DNA from: Rhodanobacteraceae bacterium ZG21-1
GTDB taxonomy: Bacteria > Pseudomonadota > Gammaproteobacteria > Xanthomonadales > Rhodanobacteraceae
Direction of reading: 5' to 3'
DNA length: 64,000 nt
NCBI GenBank assembly: GCA_021390615.1
Contig: JAJEJU010000024.1
Location: forward strand, 62,001-126,000
Under the pieces are notes generated by a model. That model saw only the letters and a program-made list of their open reading frames with translations, searched no databases and had not been told where the DNA came from. Every line of letters begins with the position of its first letter. Within the stretch, counting starts at the first letter, position 1. Shown piece by piece: positions 32,401 to 41,894 of the stretch. Made by a program: the position numbers and the translations under genes.

Positions 32401-34937
32401 TGGCAACCACCGGCGCCACGATCGCCGGCACCACGTACAGCTTTGCCGGCACCAACCCGGCCAGCACGGTGAGCGTGGGCAGCGGCGGCCACGAGCGCAC
32501 CGTCACCAATGTGGCGGCAGGCCAGATTTCCGCGACCAGCACGGATGCCATCAACGGCTCGCAGCTGTATGCCACCAACCAGGCGGTGGACAGCCTCAGC
32601 ACGACGGTGGCCAGCGGCCTGACCCACTACTACAGCGCGAACGACGGCGGCACCCAGCAAGCCAATTACAACAACAACGGCGCGACGGCGGCGGGCGCGC
32701 TGGCGGTGGGCGTGGCGGCGTCCTCCTCGGCTGCGAACGCCACCTCGCTGGGCTCCAACACGCAGGCCACCATCGACGGCAGCGTGGCGCTGGGCTCCGG
32801 TTCGGTCGCCGATCGCGCGATCACGCCGGCCAGCGGCGTCGTGGGCGGCACCTTCATCCCCTACAACACCACCGATCGCACCTTGCTCGGCTCGGTGTCG
32901 GTCGGCAGTGCCACCAGCTATCGCCAGATCACCAACGTGGCCGACGGCACGGATTCGTCCGATGCGGTGACGGTGCGGCAGTTGACCGGCGCGCTGAGTT
33001 CTTTCGCCACCACCACCACCAAGTACTTCCATGCCAACTCGACCGCGCCGGACTCGCTGGCGGTGGGCAGCAATGCGATTGCGGTGGGCCCGAACACGGT
33101 GGTGAACGGGGACAACGGCGTCGGCATGGGCAACGGTGCGCTGGTGCAGCAGAACGCGCCCGGCGGCGTGGCGATCGGTGAAGACGCAGCGTCGAACCTG
33201 CAGGATTCGATTGCCTTGGGGACCAAGGCGTCGGCAAGCGGCATCCAGGCCATTTCGATCGGCGCAGGCAGCTCGACGGCCAATCCCACCGACGTGGCGC
33301 TCGGCGCGGGTGCCAGCGCCGCGGCACAGGCCGGCGACGTGGCGTTGGGCGCGAACTCGGCGACGTCGGCGGTGGCAGCGACCACCGGCAGCACGATCAA
33401 CGGCGTCAGCTATGCCTATGCCGGCACCGCGCCGGGCAGCACGGTAAGCGTGGGCAGCGCAGGAAACGAACGCACCATCACTAATGTGGCGGCGGGCCGC
33501 ATCAGCTCCAGCAGCACCGATGCGATCAACGGCTCGCAGCTCTATGCCACCGATACCGCGGTCGGCACGTTGGGCACCCAGGTCACCAATCTGGGCAACA
33601 CCACGGCCTCCGCGCTCGGCGGCAACACCACGTACAACTCGACCACCGGCGCCATCACCACCAACCTGAGTTATGGCGGCAACACCTACAACTCGGTGCA
33701 GAACGTGTTGAACCAGATCAGCAGCTCGGTGGACGGTGCAGGCATCAAGTACTTCCATGCCAACTCGACGCTGGCCGATTCCCAGGCGCAGGGCACCAAC
33801 AGCGTGGCGGTCGGGCCGGCGTCCACCGCCAGCACCAGCAATGCCGTATCGATAGGCAATGGCGCAAAAGCGGGGGCGAATGCGGGCGACGTGGCCCTAG
33901 GCGCGGGCTCCACCACCTCGGCCGTGGCCGCAACCGGCAGCGTCACCGTGGGCGGCAATACCTACGCCGTGGCAGGTACCGCGCCCACCAGCACCGTGAG
34001 CGTGGGCAGTGCCGGCAACGAGCGCACCATCACCAATGTGGCGGCGGGGCAGGTGACGGCGAGCAGCACGGATGCCGTGAATGGCTCGGAGTTGTACGCG
34101 ACCAACCAGCAAGTGAATGCCAACACCACCGCGATCAACAACCTCAGCACCACCGTCAACAACATCAGCAGCGGCGGCAGCAAATACTTCACGGCGAATT
34201 CCACCGGTCCCGCCGCTTCGGCCACCGGCACCAACGCGGTCGCGGAGGGAGCTTCGACCACGGCGTCGGGAACCAACAGCACGGCGATCGGCAATGGCGC
34301 CACGTCGAGCGGCGACAACTCGGTGGCGTTGGGAGCCGGCTCCAACGATGGCGGCCGCTCGAACGTCGTGTCGGTGGGCTCGTCCACCGATCAACGGCAA
34401 ATCACCAACGTGGCGGCCGGCACGGCGACCACCGATGCGGTCAACGTCGGCCAGCTGCAGTCGGCCCAGGCCGGTTCCGTGCAGTACGACAAGAACAGCG
34501 ACGGCACGGTCAACTACAACAGCATCACCGTGGGCCAGGCCGGTGCGCCGGCGCAGATCCACAACGTGGCGGCGGGCACCGCGCCGACGGACGTGGCGAA
34601 CGTAGGCCAGGTGAACGCGGGTATCCAGACCGCCGAGAATTGGGCGCAGGACTACACCGACCGCAGGCTGTCGGCGCTGAGCAACGACATCAACGCGGTG
34701 GCCTCGCGCGCCAATGCAGGCGTGGCCGCGGGGATCGCGATGTCCAGCCTGGGCCAGGCCTATCAGCCGAACATGAGCACCTTCGGCGTCGGCGTGGGCT
34801 CCTATCACGGCGAGGCCGGGGTGGCGGTGGGCCTGTCCACCATCACCGAGAGCGGACGCTACATTTTCAAGATGGCTGCATCATCCAACACGCGCGGCGA
34901 CGTAGGTGTGGGCGGCAGCGTGAACGTGGTCTGGTAA
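26412..34937 (+). CDS. Trimeric autotransporter adhesin (YadA-like, type Vc)
   Basis: A 2841-residue surface adhesin. It begins with an extended signal peptide region ([20 protein letters not shown]) and a long leader ending near GFASAQ. The passenger is built from dozens of YadA-head repeats (S-x-A-x-G-x-x-A-x-A), interrupted by neck/stalk blocks of the form [10 protein letters not shown]...[14 protein letters not shown]. The C-terminus has the last coiled stalk ([20 protein letters not shown]) and a roughly 70-residue four-strand anchor ending in aromatic-terminated GGSVNVVW. Trimers of the anchor form the outer membrane pore that exports and displays the passenger. ATG 26412 was chosen because it starts the conserved leader motif with GGAG 5 bp upstream; the frame is open 66 codons further 5'. 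The downstream lipoprotein is probably its dedicated partner. Confidence 0.95.
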   Translation: MNRIYSKVWNASLKQLVVASELASCRHGSVEGSQPGHIQPLLGCLSLSISQAIRQGWTRLGWKSAVALPILAGALLPGFASAQYNAGGGTPTGTGQIAISGNCAANNAQTLGGNADYNEIAVGCLSTAQGVNATAIGAGSQAMNNAATAIGVNATALGQNSLALGASAVATGTQGIAIGTSANATGGQVIAIGSNATTNSPGGNSIAIGTNAKASTTPDGGSPIAIGVNASAVGTGGVVLPNGSTATTFEGLAVGNTANASGEQSVALGNSTSASATWSTAVGSLAGASGTQSTAVGVFSQAKGSYAVALGTGGSSATNAVIAAGTGAIAVGGNLTAGANAAGANAIAIGGQSSAATTNDVAIGLQANAANTSATAVGAASVANGVSATALGVNANATGNTAAALGANATAKATSSTAVGYNTDAAAAGALAVGNGSQALAASTVAFGDTNTVAAAAGTGSLAGGYKSQVLGGTGAVALGQQQTANGNGAVAIGDPNSATGNGAVAVGADNTSNGQGALAIGNTNNATGQGSVALGNASNAAAAGALAFGDTAAAVQAQSIALGSNTKANNVSDIAIGTGSVANGGGASNVMAIAIGSSAQASNSGAIAIGDAFNGGPAASGRDSISIGSGTSAAGTAAVALGGSANASTNDALALGANATAGTQVGDVALGSGSVTSAVAKTASEVLGGTTYNFAGTNPTSTLSVGASGSERTITNVAAGRISSTSTDAINGSELYATNQALSSQISGSAIHYYSVNDGGTQQANYNNNGATGIRAMALGIGASASGDTSIAMGYNSNAAGVSAVAIGQGTLANGLGATALGVQAQATTQYSTAIGVNASSTGLNSLAVGEASIANGAQTASLGWGANTQGTNDTAVGPIAHAFAATGASALGYQANALANNATAIGNGSQALAVSTLAIGDTNTVAAAAGVGSIAGGYKSQVLGGTGAVALGQQQTVNGNGAVAIGDPNSATGTGAVTVGANNTANGQGAVAIGNTNNATGQGAVALGNASTATAASALALGDTAAASQANAIALGAGATAAAQAGDVALGSGSVTSTVAKTASEVLGGTTYNFAGTNPTSTLSVGASGSERTITNVAAGRISSTSTDAINGSELYATNQALSSQISSSAIHYYSVNDGGTQQANYNNNGATGTFAIAAGPAAAASGAWGVAVGGKSSATGDESVAIGVSAVAGGTSGSTAVGAGAQANATNSLAVGVNANAAAQLSTAVGPGAGAFSTNTSAFGLNANAAAANAVAFGAFANGTGVSSTAIGNHSQALAASTLAIGDTNTVAAAAGVGSIAGGYKSQVLGGTGAVALGQQQTVNGNGAVAIGDPNSATGTGAVTVGANNTANGQGAVAIGNTNNATGQGAVALGNASTATAASALALGDTAAASQANAIALGAGATAAAQAGDVALGAGSSTAAVVGTANATVNGVAYGGFAGTTPASTVSIGAAGKERTITNVAAGRITQTSTDAVNGSELYSVASTLSGDITAAQTHDYSVNSTTTGTDTNYNNAGATGANALAAGVSAAASGANATALGSSANASGLQSTALGHSAQASAPNAIAVGNGTLASGGLATGLGALANASGAGATALGATTSAAGQNSVAVGAAALAATTSGVAVGTSSNATGLGAVALGADAIANGQDATALGASSNATGQNAMALGGSSTATAAGAQAFGNAANASQANAIALGGNSSAGAQAGDVALGYGSTTSTVAATTGATIAGTSYAFAGTTPASTVSVGAAGSERTITHVAAGQISSTSTDAINGSELYATNQAVGSVNNSLTTVTGKLTHYYSVNDGGTQQNNYNNDGATGANSLAAGVAASATAANATAVGFGSQALAASTVAIGDSNSVAAASGVGSIAGGYQSKVLGGTGAVALGNQQTVNGDGAVAIGDPNSAVGTGAVAVGANNSASGSGAVAMGDGTVANGAGAVALGNGSRAAGASALALGATATASVDDAIALGANANAGAQVGDVALGAGSATSAVVATTGATIAGTTYSFAGTNPASTVSVGSGGHERTVTNVAAGQISATSTDAINGSQLYATNQAVDSLSTTVASGLTHYYSANDGGTQQANYNNNGATAAGALAVGVAASSSAANATSLGSNTQATIDGSVALGSGSVADRAITPASGVVGGTFIPYNTTDRTLLGSVSVGSATSYRQITNVADGTDSSDAVTVRQLTGALSSFATTTTKYFHANSTAPDSLAVGSNAIAVGPNTVVNGDNGVGMGNGALVQQNAPGGVAIGEDAASNLQDSIALGTKASASGIQAISIGAGSSTANPTDVALGAGASAAAQAGDVALGANSATSAVAATTGSTINGVSYAYAGTAPGSTVSVGSAGNERTITNVAAGRISSSSTDAINGSQLYATDTAVGTLGTQVTNLGNTTASALGGNTTYNSTTGAITTNLSYGGNTYNSVQNVLNQISSSVDGAGIKYFHANSTLADSQAQGTNSVAVGPASTASTSNAVSIGNGAKAGANAGDVALGAGSTTSAVAATGSVTVGGNTYAVAGTAPTSTVSVGSAGNERTITNVAAGQVTASSTDAVNGSELYATNQQVNANTTAINNLSTTVNNISSGGSKYFTANSTGPAASATGTNAVAEGASTTASGTNSTAIGNGATSSGDNSVALGAGSNDGGRSNVVSVGSSTDQRQITNVAAGTATTDAVNVGQLQSAQAGSVQYDKNSDGTVNYNSITVGQAGAPAQIHNVAAGTAPTDVANVGQVNAGIQTAENWAQDYTDRRLSALSNDINAVASRANAGVAAGIAMSSLGQAYQPNMSTFGVGVGSYHGEAGVAVGLSTITESGRYIFKMAASSNTRGDVGVGGSVNVVW
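27711..28080 (+). repeat. Adhesin long repeat, copy 1
   Basis: First and most diverged copy of a block of about 125 residues starting at G-S-Q-A-L-A-A-S-T and containing [16 protein letters not shown] and [10 protein letters not shown]. Related copies are at about 29131, 30231 and 31941. Confidence 0.8.
28413..28733 (+). repeat. Adhesin neck/stalk repeat, copy A
   Basis: A 107-codon block from D-V-A-L-G-S-G-S-V through [20 protein letters not shown] to N-N-N-G-A-T-G. A near-identical copy lies exactly 1143 bp (381 codons) downstream. Confidence 0.85.
29131..29560 (+). repeat. Adhesin long repeat, copy 2
   Basis: Second copy. From [10 protein letters not shown] to AQAGDVALG its translation is identical to copy 3, 1101 bp downstream, while the DNA differs at scattered third codon positions only. 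Confidence 0.85.
29556..29876 (+). repeat. Adhesin neck/stalk repeat, copy B
   Basis: Near-identical copy of the 28413-28733 block. Its translation differs from copy A only at isolated residues (S-A to S-T after V-T; S-G-S-A to S-S-S-A). Confidence 0.85.
30231..30661 (+). repeat. Adhesin long repeat, copy 3
   Basis: Third copy, identical in protein to copy 2 over about 135 residues and offset from it by exactly 367 codons. It then leads into a different stalk block ([20 protein letters not shown]). Confidence 0.85.
31941..32345 (+). repeat. Adhesin long repeat, copy 4
   Basis: Fourth, moderately diverged copy ([20 protein letters not shown], then [20 protein letters not shown]). Confidence 0.75.
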
Positions 34938-34956
34938 GGGCGAGGAGACGGTGAAC

Positions 34957-35793
34957 ATGAAACTTTCTTCGGCAAGCAAAGCCGTTTTCCTCGCCCTGCT
35001 CGCCATGGGCCTGAGCGCCTGTGGCAACCTCAGTCGCGAGGTGGCCAAGGACGGCTCGAACGCCCAGCAACTGGTGTGGCCGAAGCCTGAGGATGTGACG
35101 CCCATCCATCGCGGCGGCACCTTTCCCGAACTGGCCGCTCTGCGGCAGGTGCATACCGGTTTGAACAAGCAGCAGATCTCGAACTTGATCGGCTGGCCGC
35201 ACTTCCAGGAGGGCGTCTGGGGCGTGCGCGAGTGGAACTATGTATTCAACTTCCGCGACGGCGACTCCGATCGGGTCACCGTATGCCAGTTCAAGATCCT
35301 GTTCGACGAAGACAAGCTGGCGCGCAGCTTCTACTGGATGCCGGACAGCTGCGCGCGCTACATGACGCCCGAGCCCATGCCGGCGCCTGTGGCGGCGAAG
35401 GTCGCCGAGCATGACACCTCGCTGTCGGCCGATGCCTTGTTTGCCTTCGACCGCTCGTCGATCGCCGACATCACCGACGGCGGCCGGGCGCGGCTCGATC
35501 AGCTGGCGAGCGAGCTGGTCGCCGAAAAGGATCGCATCGCGCATATTGAGGTGGTGGGCTATACCGATCGCCTCGGCAGCGATGCGTACAACCAGGCCTT
35601 GTCGCAGCGACGCGCGGACAGCGTGCGGCAATACCTGGTCGCCGACGGCGTGCCGGCAGACTCGATCGCCGCCGAAGGCCGCGGAAAGTCGGACGCCATC
35701 GTGCAGTGCGCGGAGCAGGCACGCAAAGCCTTGATCGCCTGCCTGGCGCCGAATCGGCGCGTGGTGCTGCGGGTTGAGATGCATGGGGAATAG
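34957..35793 (+). CDS. tpgA: TpgA-like OmpA-domain lipoprotein partner of the adhesin
   Basis: A 278-residue lipoprotein with a signal peptide and lipobox L-S-A-C22. Residues about 55-135 resemble the SmpA/OmlA (BamE-like) fold (GLNKQQISNLIGWPHF...WNYVFNF). Residues about 160-275 form an OmpA C-terminal peptidoglycan-binding domain with the signature VVGYTDRLGSDAYNQALSQR. This two-domain plan and its place 19 bp behind a trimeric autotransporter match TpgA of Acinetobacter, which anchors its adhesin to peptidoglycan and supports its surface display. A GTG 6 bp upstream is a possible start, but ATG 34957 has better spacing from AGGAG (34943-34947). It is very probably co-transcribed with the adhesin. 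Confidence 0.88.
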   Translation: MKLSSASKAVFLALLAMGLSACGNLSREVAKDGSNAQQLVWPKPEDVTPIHRGGTFPELAALRQVHTGLNKQQISNLIGWPHFQEGVWGVREWNYVFNFRDGDSDRVTVCQFKILFDEDKLARSFYWMPDSCARYMTPEPMPAPVAAKVAEHDTSLSADALFAFDRSSIADITDGGRARLDQLASELVAEKDRIAHIEVVGYTDRLGSDAYNQALSQRRADSVRQYLVADGVPADSIAAEGRGKSDAIVQCAEQARKALIACLAPNRRVVLRVEMHGE

Positions 35794-35911
35794 ACGCGCT
35801 TCAATACCGGCGTCGATGGGATCGGCTTGCAGCGTCCTCGCAAGCACGGCGAGCAGGCATCGATGCACGCGATGACGCGCCCGGTCGCCAGGCGTTCCGG
35901 ATGCGGGCGAT

Positions 35912-36829
35912 CTATCCGGCGGCGATCTCGGCACGGGCATAGCGGCGTGGCGAGCAACCCATGACGCGCTTGAACGCGGTGTTGAAGGCGTTCTCGGAGT
36001 CGTAGCCGAGCGCCTGCGCCGTTTGCGCCAGCGTGTCGCTGCCGCTGGTGAGGCGTTCGGCCGCCAGCATCATGCGCCAGCGGGTCAGATAGGCGATCGG
36101 CGTTTCGCCGACCCGTTCGCGAAAGCGCTGCGCGAAGATCGAGCGCGACATGCCTGCCTGGGCCGCCAGATCTTGCAGGGTCCAGCGGCGCGCGGGCTCG
36201 GCGTGCATCGCGGCGATGGCGGGGCCGAGCTTAGGATCGGCGAGTGCAAAGAACCAGCTGCCGCCGTCGTGCGAGCGCGAAGACAGGCACAGGCGCAAGG
36301 CCTGCAGCAGCATCATGTGGGCGAGATGGTGGGCGGCGAGGCTGGCGCCGAGCCGGTTTTGCCGCATCTCATCCATGAGCCGCTCGATCACCCAGCGCAG
36401 TGCTGCCTGGTCGCTGGCCTCCTCGACCAGCAGGATCGGTGGCAGCGAGCGGAGCAGGGCGCGCGACTGGCGCCCGGTCAGATCGAAGCGGGCGCCGACC
36501 AGGTAGACGTCGCCGCCGCCTTGATGGACCACCACGCCGCCGTAACGCAAGCCGGCATGCACCTGGCGCACGGAAACCGGCGTCACGCCGAGATCGCTGG
36601 CCAGCGTGAAGGAGCGGCCGCTGGGCAAGACGAAACAGTCGCCGGCCGACAGCCGCACCGGTGCGGCCTCATCGACCGCAAGCCAGCACGTGCCGCGGGT
36701 GACCGCATAGCATTTGATTCGGCCTACCTGATCGTCGTAGCGCACTGCCCAGTCGCCGCCGGCATCGAAACCGGCGGTGAGGTAACGATCCGGCCTGAGC
36801 AAGGCCAGGATGTCGGATAAGGGGTCCAT
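35912..36829 (-). CDS. AraC-family regulator with cupin sensor
   Basis: A 305-residue regulator. The N-terminal half is a cupin-type domain of the AraC_binding_2/cupin_6 kind (CYAVTRGTCWLAVDEAAPVRLSAGDCFVLPSG). The C-terminal half holds two helix-turn-helix motifs (LQDLAAQAGMSRSIFAQRFR and LAQTAQALGYDSENAFNTAF), followed by V-M-G-C-S-P-R-R-Y-A. Regulators of this class usually sit beside an oxidoreductase they control. Here the neighbour 103 bp away on the opposite strand is an NmrA-like protein, so the pair shares one divergent promoter region. Confidence 0.92.
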   Translation of the reverse strand: MDPLSDILALLRPDRYLTAGFDAGGDWAVRYDDQVGRIKCYAVTRGTCWLAVDEAAPVRLSAGDCFVLPSGRSFTLASDLGVTPVSVRQVHAGLRYGGVVVHQGGGDVYLVGARFDLTGRQSRALLRSLPPILLVEEASDQAALRWVIERLMDEMRQNRLGASLAAHHLAHMMLLQALRLCLSSRSHDGGSWFFALADPKLGPAIAAMHAEPARRWTLQDLAAQAGMSRSIFAQRFRERVGETPIAYLTRWRMMLAAERLTSGSDTLAQTAQALGYDSENAFNTAFKRVMGCSPRRYARAEIAAG

Positions 36830-36932
36830 GCGTGCTCCGGACGATCGCGAAGAAAATATCGACGCTCACGTATAGGTCGTGCGGGGAGCCCTGTCTACAC
36901 TCCCGCTCCAAGAAAAACCGGGAGCCGAATCC

Positions 36933-37814
36933 ATGATCGTCGTCACCACCCCCACGGGGCAGATTGGAAGCCACATTGCCCGCGAGCTTTTGGACGCCGG
37001 CAAGCCGGTGCGCGTCGTCGTTCGCAATGTCGACACGCTGCACAAGCAAATTCTCGATCGCGCGGAAGTGATCGAGGGTTCGCATGGCGATGCCGCCGTG
37101 CTCGATCGCGCCTTCGAGCACGCCGAGACCGTGTTCTGGGTAGCGCCGCCCGACATGAGCAAGGAGATCGATGCAGCCTTTGTCGGATTTACCCGACCTG
37201 CAGCCGAAGCGATCCGCCGCCACGGCGTCAGACGGGTAGTCGGCATTACCGCACTTGGTCGCGGCACCGCGTGGCAAGACAGGGCCGGGCTGGTCACCGC
37301 GTCGCTGCGCATGGACGATTTGCTGATGTCGACCGGCGTCGCGTTTCGAGGCATGGCGATGCCGTCTTTCATGGAAAACATCGCGCGCCAGGCCGGATCG
37401 ATGAAGGAAAAGGGCGTGTTCTTCGGGCCGATCGATCCCGACAAGAAGCTGCCGCTGACCGCAACTCGCGACATCGCTGCGGCAGCGGTCCATTGGCTCG
37501 CCAAGGAGGACTGGAGCGGGCAGAGCGAGGTGCCGGTGATCGGCCCGGAGGACTGGTCGCACAACGACATCGCTGCCATCGTCTCGGAGCTGGCAGGGCG
37601 GGAAATCCGCTATCAGCAGATCGGCTTCGATCAGTTCAAGCAGCCATTCCTTGCACGCGGAGCCACCGAGTCCTTTGCGCAGGGCTATGTCGACATGTAT
37701 CGCGCCAAGAACGAAGGCATCGACAACGTCGTCGAGCGCGACGCAGACAGTCGGAGCAGGATCGACTTTCGGACGTGGGCCGAGCAACATCTCAAGTCGG
37801 CCTTGCTCGACTGA
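36933..37814 (+). CDS. NmrA-like NAD(P)-binding protein
   Basis: A 293-residue atypical short-chain dehydrogenase of the NmrA/SDR_a group. The N-terminal beta-alpha-beta starts at residue 1 with the dinucleotide motif T-P-T-G-Q-I-G (variant GxxGxxG) and an Arg-rich second strand end (VRVVVRN), consistent with NADP(H). Mid-protein T-A-T-R-D-I-A-A-A-A is typical of the family. No classical YxxxK catalytic pair stands out, so it may be a redox sensor or a quinone/NADPH oxidoreductase. ATG 36933 follows GGAG at 36921-36924. It is divergent from an AraC-family regulator that probably controls it. Confidence 0.87.
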   Translation: MIVVTTPTGQIGSHIARELLDAGKPVRVVVRNVDTLHKQILDRAEVIEGSHGDAAVLDRAFEHAETVFWVAPPDMSKEIDAAFVGFTRPAAEAIRRHGVRRVVGITALGRGTAWQDRAGLVTASLRMDDLLMSTGVAFRGMAMPSFMENIARQAGSMKEKGVFFGPIDPDKKLPLTATRDIAAAAVHWLAKEDWSGQSEVPVIGPEDWSHNDIAAIVSELAGREIRYQQIGFDQFKQPFLARGATESFAQGYVDMYRAKNEGIDNVVERDADSRSRIDFRTWAEQHLKSALLD

Positions 37815-38007
37815 TCGCGGTTCGCGGCATGTCCGAGAAGAAAGGCGCCTGCGGCCATGCAGCGGCGCGACGATGCTTCGTTTGATTGAAGCCTGTCGAG
37901 TTGAGGCTTCAGGCCATGTCCGCTTCGGGATAGAAGCGGACATGCAACGATGGCTCGGGAAAGGTTGAGCCGGTCATCCTCGGGCTCATGCATGCTGGAA
38001 CGCAGGG

Positions 38008-38334
38008 TCAGGTCTCGTTGCCGGCATCGAGCGCAGGCAGCCGCACCTCGCTATGCCGCATGCGCGAAAGATCGCCCTGCGCCTCCAATGTGCCATTGGC
38101 AACCAAGTCCTGAATGCGCCGAGCGTAGTAGGTATCCGGTATGCCTGGTATGTGGCTCGAGCCGTTCATGGCGGTGGCGACGAGGAGCGCGACTTTGCGC
38201 CACCGAGGGTCTGCTCTCTGCAGCAATGCCGCGTCGATGGCCTGAATTTGTTCGGGCGTGAGCGCGGCGATGCGCTCCAACTCCTCGGAGCTGAGCTGGG
38301 ATTCTTCCGGCTCGTATGGCGGCGCATGTTCCAT
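38008..38334 (-). CDS. DUF3658-like small protein
   Basis: A 108-residue soluble acidic protein. It carries L-T-P-E-Q-I-Q-A-I-D-A-A-L-L, W-R-K-V-A-L-L-V, then IPDTYYARRIQDLVANGTLE and M-R-H-S-E-V-R-L, which I recognise as the DUF3658 pattern: a helical domain in which short side-chain contacts flank a Y-x-x-R-I helix. No enzymatic function is known. AGGAAG lies 6 bp before the ATG. It stands alone between the NmrA-like gene and unrelated small genes. Confidence 0.8.
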   Translation of the reverse strand: MEHAPPYEPEESQLSSEELERIAALTPEQIQAIDAALLQRADPRWRKVALLVATAMNGSSHIPGIPDTYYARRIQDLVANGTLEAQGDLSRMRHSEVRLPALDAGNET

Positions 38335-38606
38335 GGTGCTTCCTGTCGGCGAGGGCGAACGGTTAGCCGGACGATACCATCGTCGAGTGTCCGCTCGACC
38401 CGGTGCGGCCTAGTTGGAGGCGCGCCAGCGGCGAACCGCCGTGCTGAGGTTGGGCTTGATCCGTCGGATCGTCGGTGCTGCTCGCGATCGCCAGGGCATT
38501 GTGAGGCAATTCCGCAAATCGCATGCACTAGTGCAACGAAGTGATGGACAGGGTCTTATGTTGCGCCTATGGTCAAAAAGCCGGGGGCCCGACGCAGGAT
38601 CGGCTC

Positions 38607-38840
38607 ATGCCTCATAACACTACCAGTGCGCAGCTGTTGCTCGAAGTTGCCGAGCTGAAAGTCGCCGTCGACCACCTGAGCTTCGAAAACAATCTGCTGC
38701 GTGACGCGCTCATGAGGTATAGCTCGGGCACGTTGGCCATCCGTCAAGTCGATCGTACGATGAAGGCGGTCCGCGCCTATGCGGCCGACGCTGACGAGCC
38801 GGATCGCCGGCCCTCGGGATATTCCCCGGACGTTCCGTGA
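38607..38840 (+). CDS. Small helical protein, unknown
   Basis: A 77-residue protein. The N-terminal 45 residues (SAQLLLEVAELKVAVDHLSF...NNLLRDALMRY) show heptad-like leucine spacing, suggesting a short coiled coil; the C-terminal 20 residues are polar and proline-containing. An AGGA lies about 8 bp before the chosen ATG. The frame is open 22 codons further upstream but that part is Cys/Gly-rich and has no ribosome binding site. The function is unknown. Confidence 0.5.
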   Translation: MPHNTTSAQLLLEVAELKVAVDHLSFENNLLRDALMRYSSGTLAIRQVDRTMKAVRAYAADADEPDRRPSGYSPDVP

Positions 38841-39090
38841 GTGTGCGGGCCTGTGCCTTGAACCACGCCCGGCAAAGCGCGTGAGTACTTCTTATAAGCA
38901 GAGTCTCCGGCGCCTGGGGAATGCCTGACTGGCTCCAGGCGGCACGACCTCATTCCACGATGGTGATGGGAATCCGCTTGGCCCTTTGGCCGGCTTGGCC
39001 GTGCCGATGGCGAAGGATGGCATCGTGTAAGGTTGGTTCCGACAAAGCATGATGTGCACCGTGCCTTGCGTCGAACTGATGGAGAATTAG

Positions 39091-39777
39091 ATGCTGCCAT
39101 CCCAATCCCCATTTCCCTGCCAATGGTGGGGTACCAGTTTGGGTGACGTCGGCCTGGACGATGTCAGGCCTGACGCAGGCACCTATGGTCGTTACGAGTT
39201 TGGTGCCTTGCCACCGCTTCCTTTCGACATGCGAGGTGACTTCGATTGGCTGACCTCGGCCGCCGAGCACCAGGAGCCCTCCATTGGCGAGGAGGCAAGG
39301 GCTGAGAATGCGCAATCGCTGGTACAGCTGTGCAAGGAGTCGGCTGCGCTGCATATAAAGCTGCCAGACGCCTTCATCAGGTTTATGGGTTCGCCTGAGT
39401 TGCAAAAGAAGATTCGCTCGAATACCGACTGTTTCCTCAATCTATGCCCGGCGCTAGTCAGGTCGCCCATCGGTGACGGATACCTGGTCCGATTTCTGGC
39501 GGATTCGCAAGGCTGCATCTTTTGGTACCTCTACTTGCCGGCGGATGGGACGGATCATGCCGTCGTTTCATCGTCGGAGTTTTACGGTACGGCTGCAGAG
39601 CAGTGGGAAGATGAGCCATCGACCTCCACCGAGATCGTCTATAACGCAGAGGATTTCGAGACGTTCATATGCAGGTTCTGGTTGGAGAACGAGATCTGGT
39701 TTGCCGGGTGGAGCAAGCAGCCTATGCCGGATGCCGGTCGGCAATACATCGAGTCATATAAAAGGGGCGGGCAGTGA
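39091..39777 (+). CDS. Hypothetical soluble protein, possibly SUKH-like
   Basis: A 228-residue cytosolic protein with no signal peptide. The segment LPDAFIRFMGSPELQKKIRS, followed by FLNLCPALVRSPIGDGYLVR and CIFWYLYL, recalls the SMI1/KNR4 (SUKH) fold (an L-P-x-x-F-x-x-F helix and then mixed strands), common in immunity proteins of toxin systems. Aromatic residues are abundant toward the C-terminus (FICRFWLENEIWFAGW). No toxin gene lies beside it. A GGAG about 7 bp upstream supports the ATG. Family assignment is tentative. Confidence 0.6.
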   Translation: MLPSQSPFPCQWWGTSLGDVGLDDVRPDAGTYGRYEFGALPPLPFDMRGDFDWLTSAAEHQEPSIGEEARAENAQSLVQLCKESAALHIKLPDAFIRFMGSPELQKKIRSNTDCFLNLCPALVRSPIGDGYLVRFLADSQGCIFWYLYLPADGTDHAVVSSSEFYGTAAEQWEDEPSTSTEIVYNAEDFETFICRFWLENEIWFAGWSKQPMPDAGRQYIESYKRGGQ

Positions 39778-39933
39778 CGCCACAGGATGAAGCACCGAGG
39801 CATTCGGTCGTAATCATCGGCGCGTCGTTGATCCGGCCCGTGGGATTTGCCCCTCGACTCTGAGGGAAATCTAAGCCGGCGTTTTGGCGCTGGATCGCGT
39901 GGTTGTCGGATAACGAGGCGCTGTTGGGAAGCT

Positions 39934-40371
39934 CTATTTGCGTAGCTTGTCCAGATTGGCCTTCGTCGCATCTCGGGTGGAATTTTCAAGCTCCATGAAA
40001 ATCCATTGCTTGAGATCCTTGTCCCAGCCTTTGAGCAGGAACACGATGCGATCGTGCTTGCGGTAGAAGTCGCTGGGAGCTTCTTCGAAGACCGTATAGA
40101 ACTCGACTGGACTGCCGGCTTTTGCGCCGCCCTTGAAGGATTCGATGACCTGCGCCCGGGTCTGATAGACGTTGCCGAACGCTTTGACTTTGTCGCTCGG
40201 CGCCATGTCGAGCGGATGTATCAAGGCAACGTACGAGGCCTGGTGCCGGTCTTTTTGCAGATACGCGGCAGAGTTGTAGCTGTCTTCATCGCTTCCGGCG
40301 TGAGCAAGCCATGGGCAGCTGCAAAACATAAAGACGATAAGCGCCAAATTTTTCATGCGATTATTTTTCAT
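39934..40371 (-). CDS. Small exported hypothetical protein
   Basis: About 145 residues with an N-terminal signal sequence (MKNLALIVFMFCSCPWLAHA), then a mature domain of about 120 residues. It has a central T-R-A-Q-V-I-E-S-F-K-G and a strand-rich C-terminal half (IVFLLKGWDKDLKQWIFMEL). Two in-frame ATGs five codons apart (40371 and 40356) are both possible; I kept the first, which has an AGG before it. A frame further upstream is open but non-protein-like. The pattern of a protein linking 'surge of flux plus stable polar tail' is typical of small periplasmic proteins. Function unknown. Confidence 0.6.
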   Translation of the reverse strand: MKNNRMKNLALIVFMFCSCPWLAHAGSDEDSYNSAAYLQKDRHQASYVALIHPLDMAPSDKVKAFGNVYQTRAQVIESFKGGAKAGSPVEFYTVFEEAPSDFYRKHDRIVFLLKGWDKDLKQWIFMELENSTRDATKANLDKLRK

Positions 40372-40666
40372 GCCATGCCTGACCCGGCCCAGGACGATCG
40401 CTGCAGGATGCACGCATCGGCGTGCTGTCGATTGTGCTTCTTGCGTATGCACGGAAGTCATCCCGCGTGAACGCTTTGGCCATCATCCCACGTTCGCGTC
40501 CCGTAACTCGAATCTCACCGTCGCATTTCGGCATGCCCAGGCGTGGGGCGAATGGTGGCGATGTGGCCATTCCGGGGTCACCGGAGATGGCCGATTACGC
40601 AGCATCATCGGGACTAATCAGGCACTCCAGCTCGATCGATGGCCGAAGCCGGCGCGCCCTTTGCAA

Positions 40667-41893
40667 TCAAGCGCCGTGGGACGCCGTTGCTGCCGGCAAA
40701 TCGTTCGGGTCGAAGCGAATCGGCACGCGGACAGCGCCTTCGACGGGCGAGCCGTGTTCCAGCGCCGGATTGAAATGCCATTGCATCACGGCGTCGCTGG
40801 CCGCCTTGACCAGGATGGCAGGGGCGTCCGTGGCAGGCTCCACCTTGAACGAGCGCGGCTTGCCGTCTTTGCCGATGGCGACTGTGAGGATCACCGTGCC
40901 TTGTTGCTTGGCCTTGACGGCATCGTCAGGGTAGCGAGGTGCGTGCTGCGCGTTGTAGGCCTCGTCCTGCGAGGCCGGCACGATGTTTCCCTGTGCCGCC
41001 TGTGCCTGCACCGTCAGAGCCGTGGCGAGCAGGCTCGTGCCGACTGCCACGGCCATCAGGCCAAGACGACGGCGCAGGACACTCGGCTGTTGCTGTTGGA
41101 TCTGCATAAGACGCTCCTTCAGTTGAGGCTCGGCGAGCCATGGGATCAGCGCTGCGGCGGCGGTCACGCCCGTGCTGTGCAGCAAGGTATGTGCATACGC
41201 CGCTTGCTCATGCGGCAGCCGGCACAGCACGGTTTCGTCGCAGGCGAGTTCCTGATCCAGCCGGAAGCGTGGCAACGCCAGCCACATCAGGGGGTGAAAC
41301 CAGAGCGCGGCAAAGATCAGTTCGGCGAACAGGCTCCAGAGCGGATCGTGACGCCGGAGATGCGTCAGCTCATGCCGAAGGATGAGCCGGCGCTCGTTGG
41401 TGTCGAAGCGGTCGAGGAAGTCGGCCGGCAGCAGCACCCTGTAGCGGAATCCCCACAACACCGCTGGCCCTGCCGGATGCATGCGTACGCGAGCGTGCAG
41501 CGCCTGCGGGAGATGGTTCTGCAAGTCCTGTCGAAGGGCGTCGGGGAGAGCACGGCTGGCCCATGACAAGCCGACGTAATGCCATCCCAGTCGCAACAGC
41601 ATGCATAGGGTGCCGACCCACCAGATCCAGAGCAGTGCCTGGCCATGCATCGTCACCGGGACAAAGCCGGTCGACGGCATGCCCGATGACGGCATGGCAT
41701 GGATCATGGGCAGCCAGGCGCTCGGCAGATCCAGCGCAGGCAGCCAGGCAATGCCGGGCAGCAGCAATGGAAGCATCCAGAGCGGGAACGCCGCGTTCGC
41801 GCCGAACCCGTGGCGCATAGGCTTGCGCAGCAGCAGAACCAGGGCGAGGCTCAGCGTGACCAGGACCAGCATGTGCACGGTTCGGATGTCCAT
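40667..41893 (-). CDS. blaR1: BlaR1-type M56 membrane metalloprotease with TonB-like C-terminus
   Basis: A 408-residue membrane protein. Several N-terminal transmembrane helices flank a cytosolic M56 protease domain with zinc motif H174-E-L-T-H178 and the downstream E-L-A-C-D-E that supplies the third ligand. A last helix (LGLMAVAVGTSLLATALTV) leads to a periplasmic domain of about 95 residues resembling the TonB C-terminal fold (PRYPDDAVKAKQQGTVILTV...AVMQWHFNPA) in place of a penicillin-binding sensor. BlaR1 proteins cleave or trigger cleavage of the BlaI repressor on sensing a signal; here the signal is unlikely to be a beta-lactam bound to a PBP-like domain. ATG 41893 is 1 bp after the blaI stop, so the genes are coupled. 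Confidence 0.9.
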   Translation of the reverse strand: MDIRTVHMLVLVTLSLALVLLLRKPMRHGFGANAAFPLWMLPLLLPGIAWLPALDLPSAWLPMIHAMPSSGMPSTGFVPVTMHGQALLWIWWVGTLCMLLRLGWHYVGLSWASRALPDALRQDLQNHLPQALHARVRMHPAGPAVLWGFRYRVLLPADFLDRFDTNERRLILRHELTHLRRHDPLWSLFAELIFAALWFHPLMWLALPRFRLDQELACDETVLCRLPHEQAAYAHTLLHSTGVTAAAALIPWLAEPQLKERLMQIQQQQPSVLRRRLGLMAVAVGTSLLATALTVQAQAAQGNIVPASQDEAYNAQHAPRYPDDAVKAKQQGTVILTVAIGKDGKPRSFKVEPATDAPAILVKAASDAVMQWHFNPALEHGSPVEGAVRVPIRFDPNDLPAATASHGA

Positions 41894-41894
41894 G

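Noticed and set aside
26412-34937. Dense repeats that might suggest a CRISPR array or satellite
   Set aside because: The periodicity follows codons, the whole stretch is one open frame, and repeats translate to YadA-head and stalk motifs; spacers of constant length are absent.
37888-37910. GAAGCCT/AGGCTTC hairpin after the NmrA-like gene
   Set aside because: Only a 7-bp stem, 74 bp beyond the stop and without a T-run; too weak to list as a terminator.
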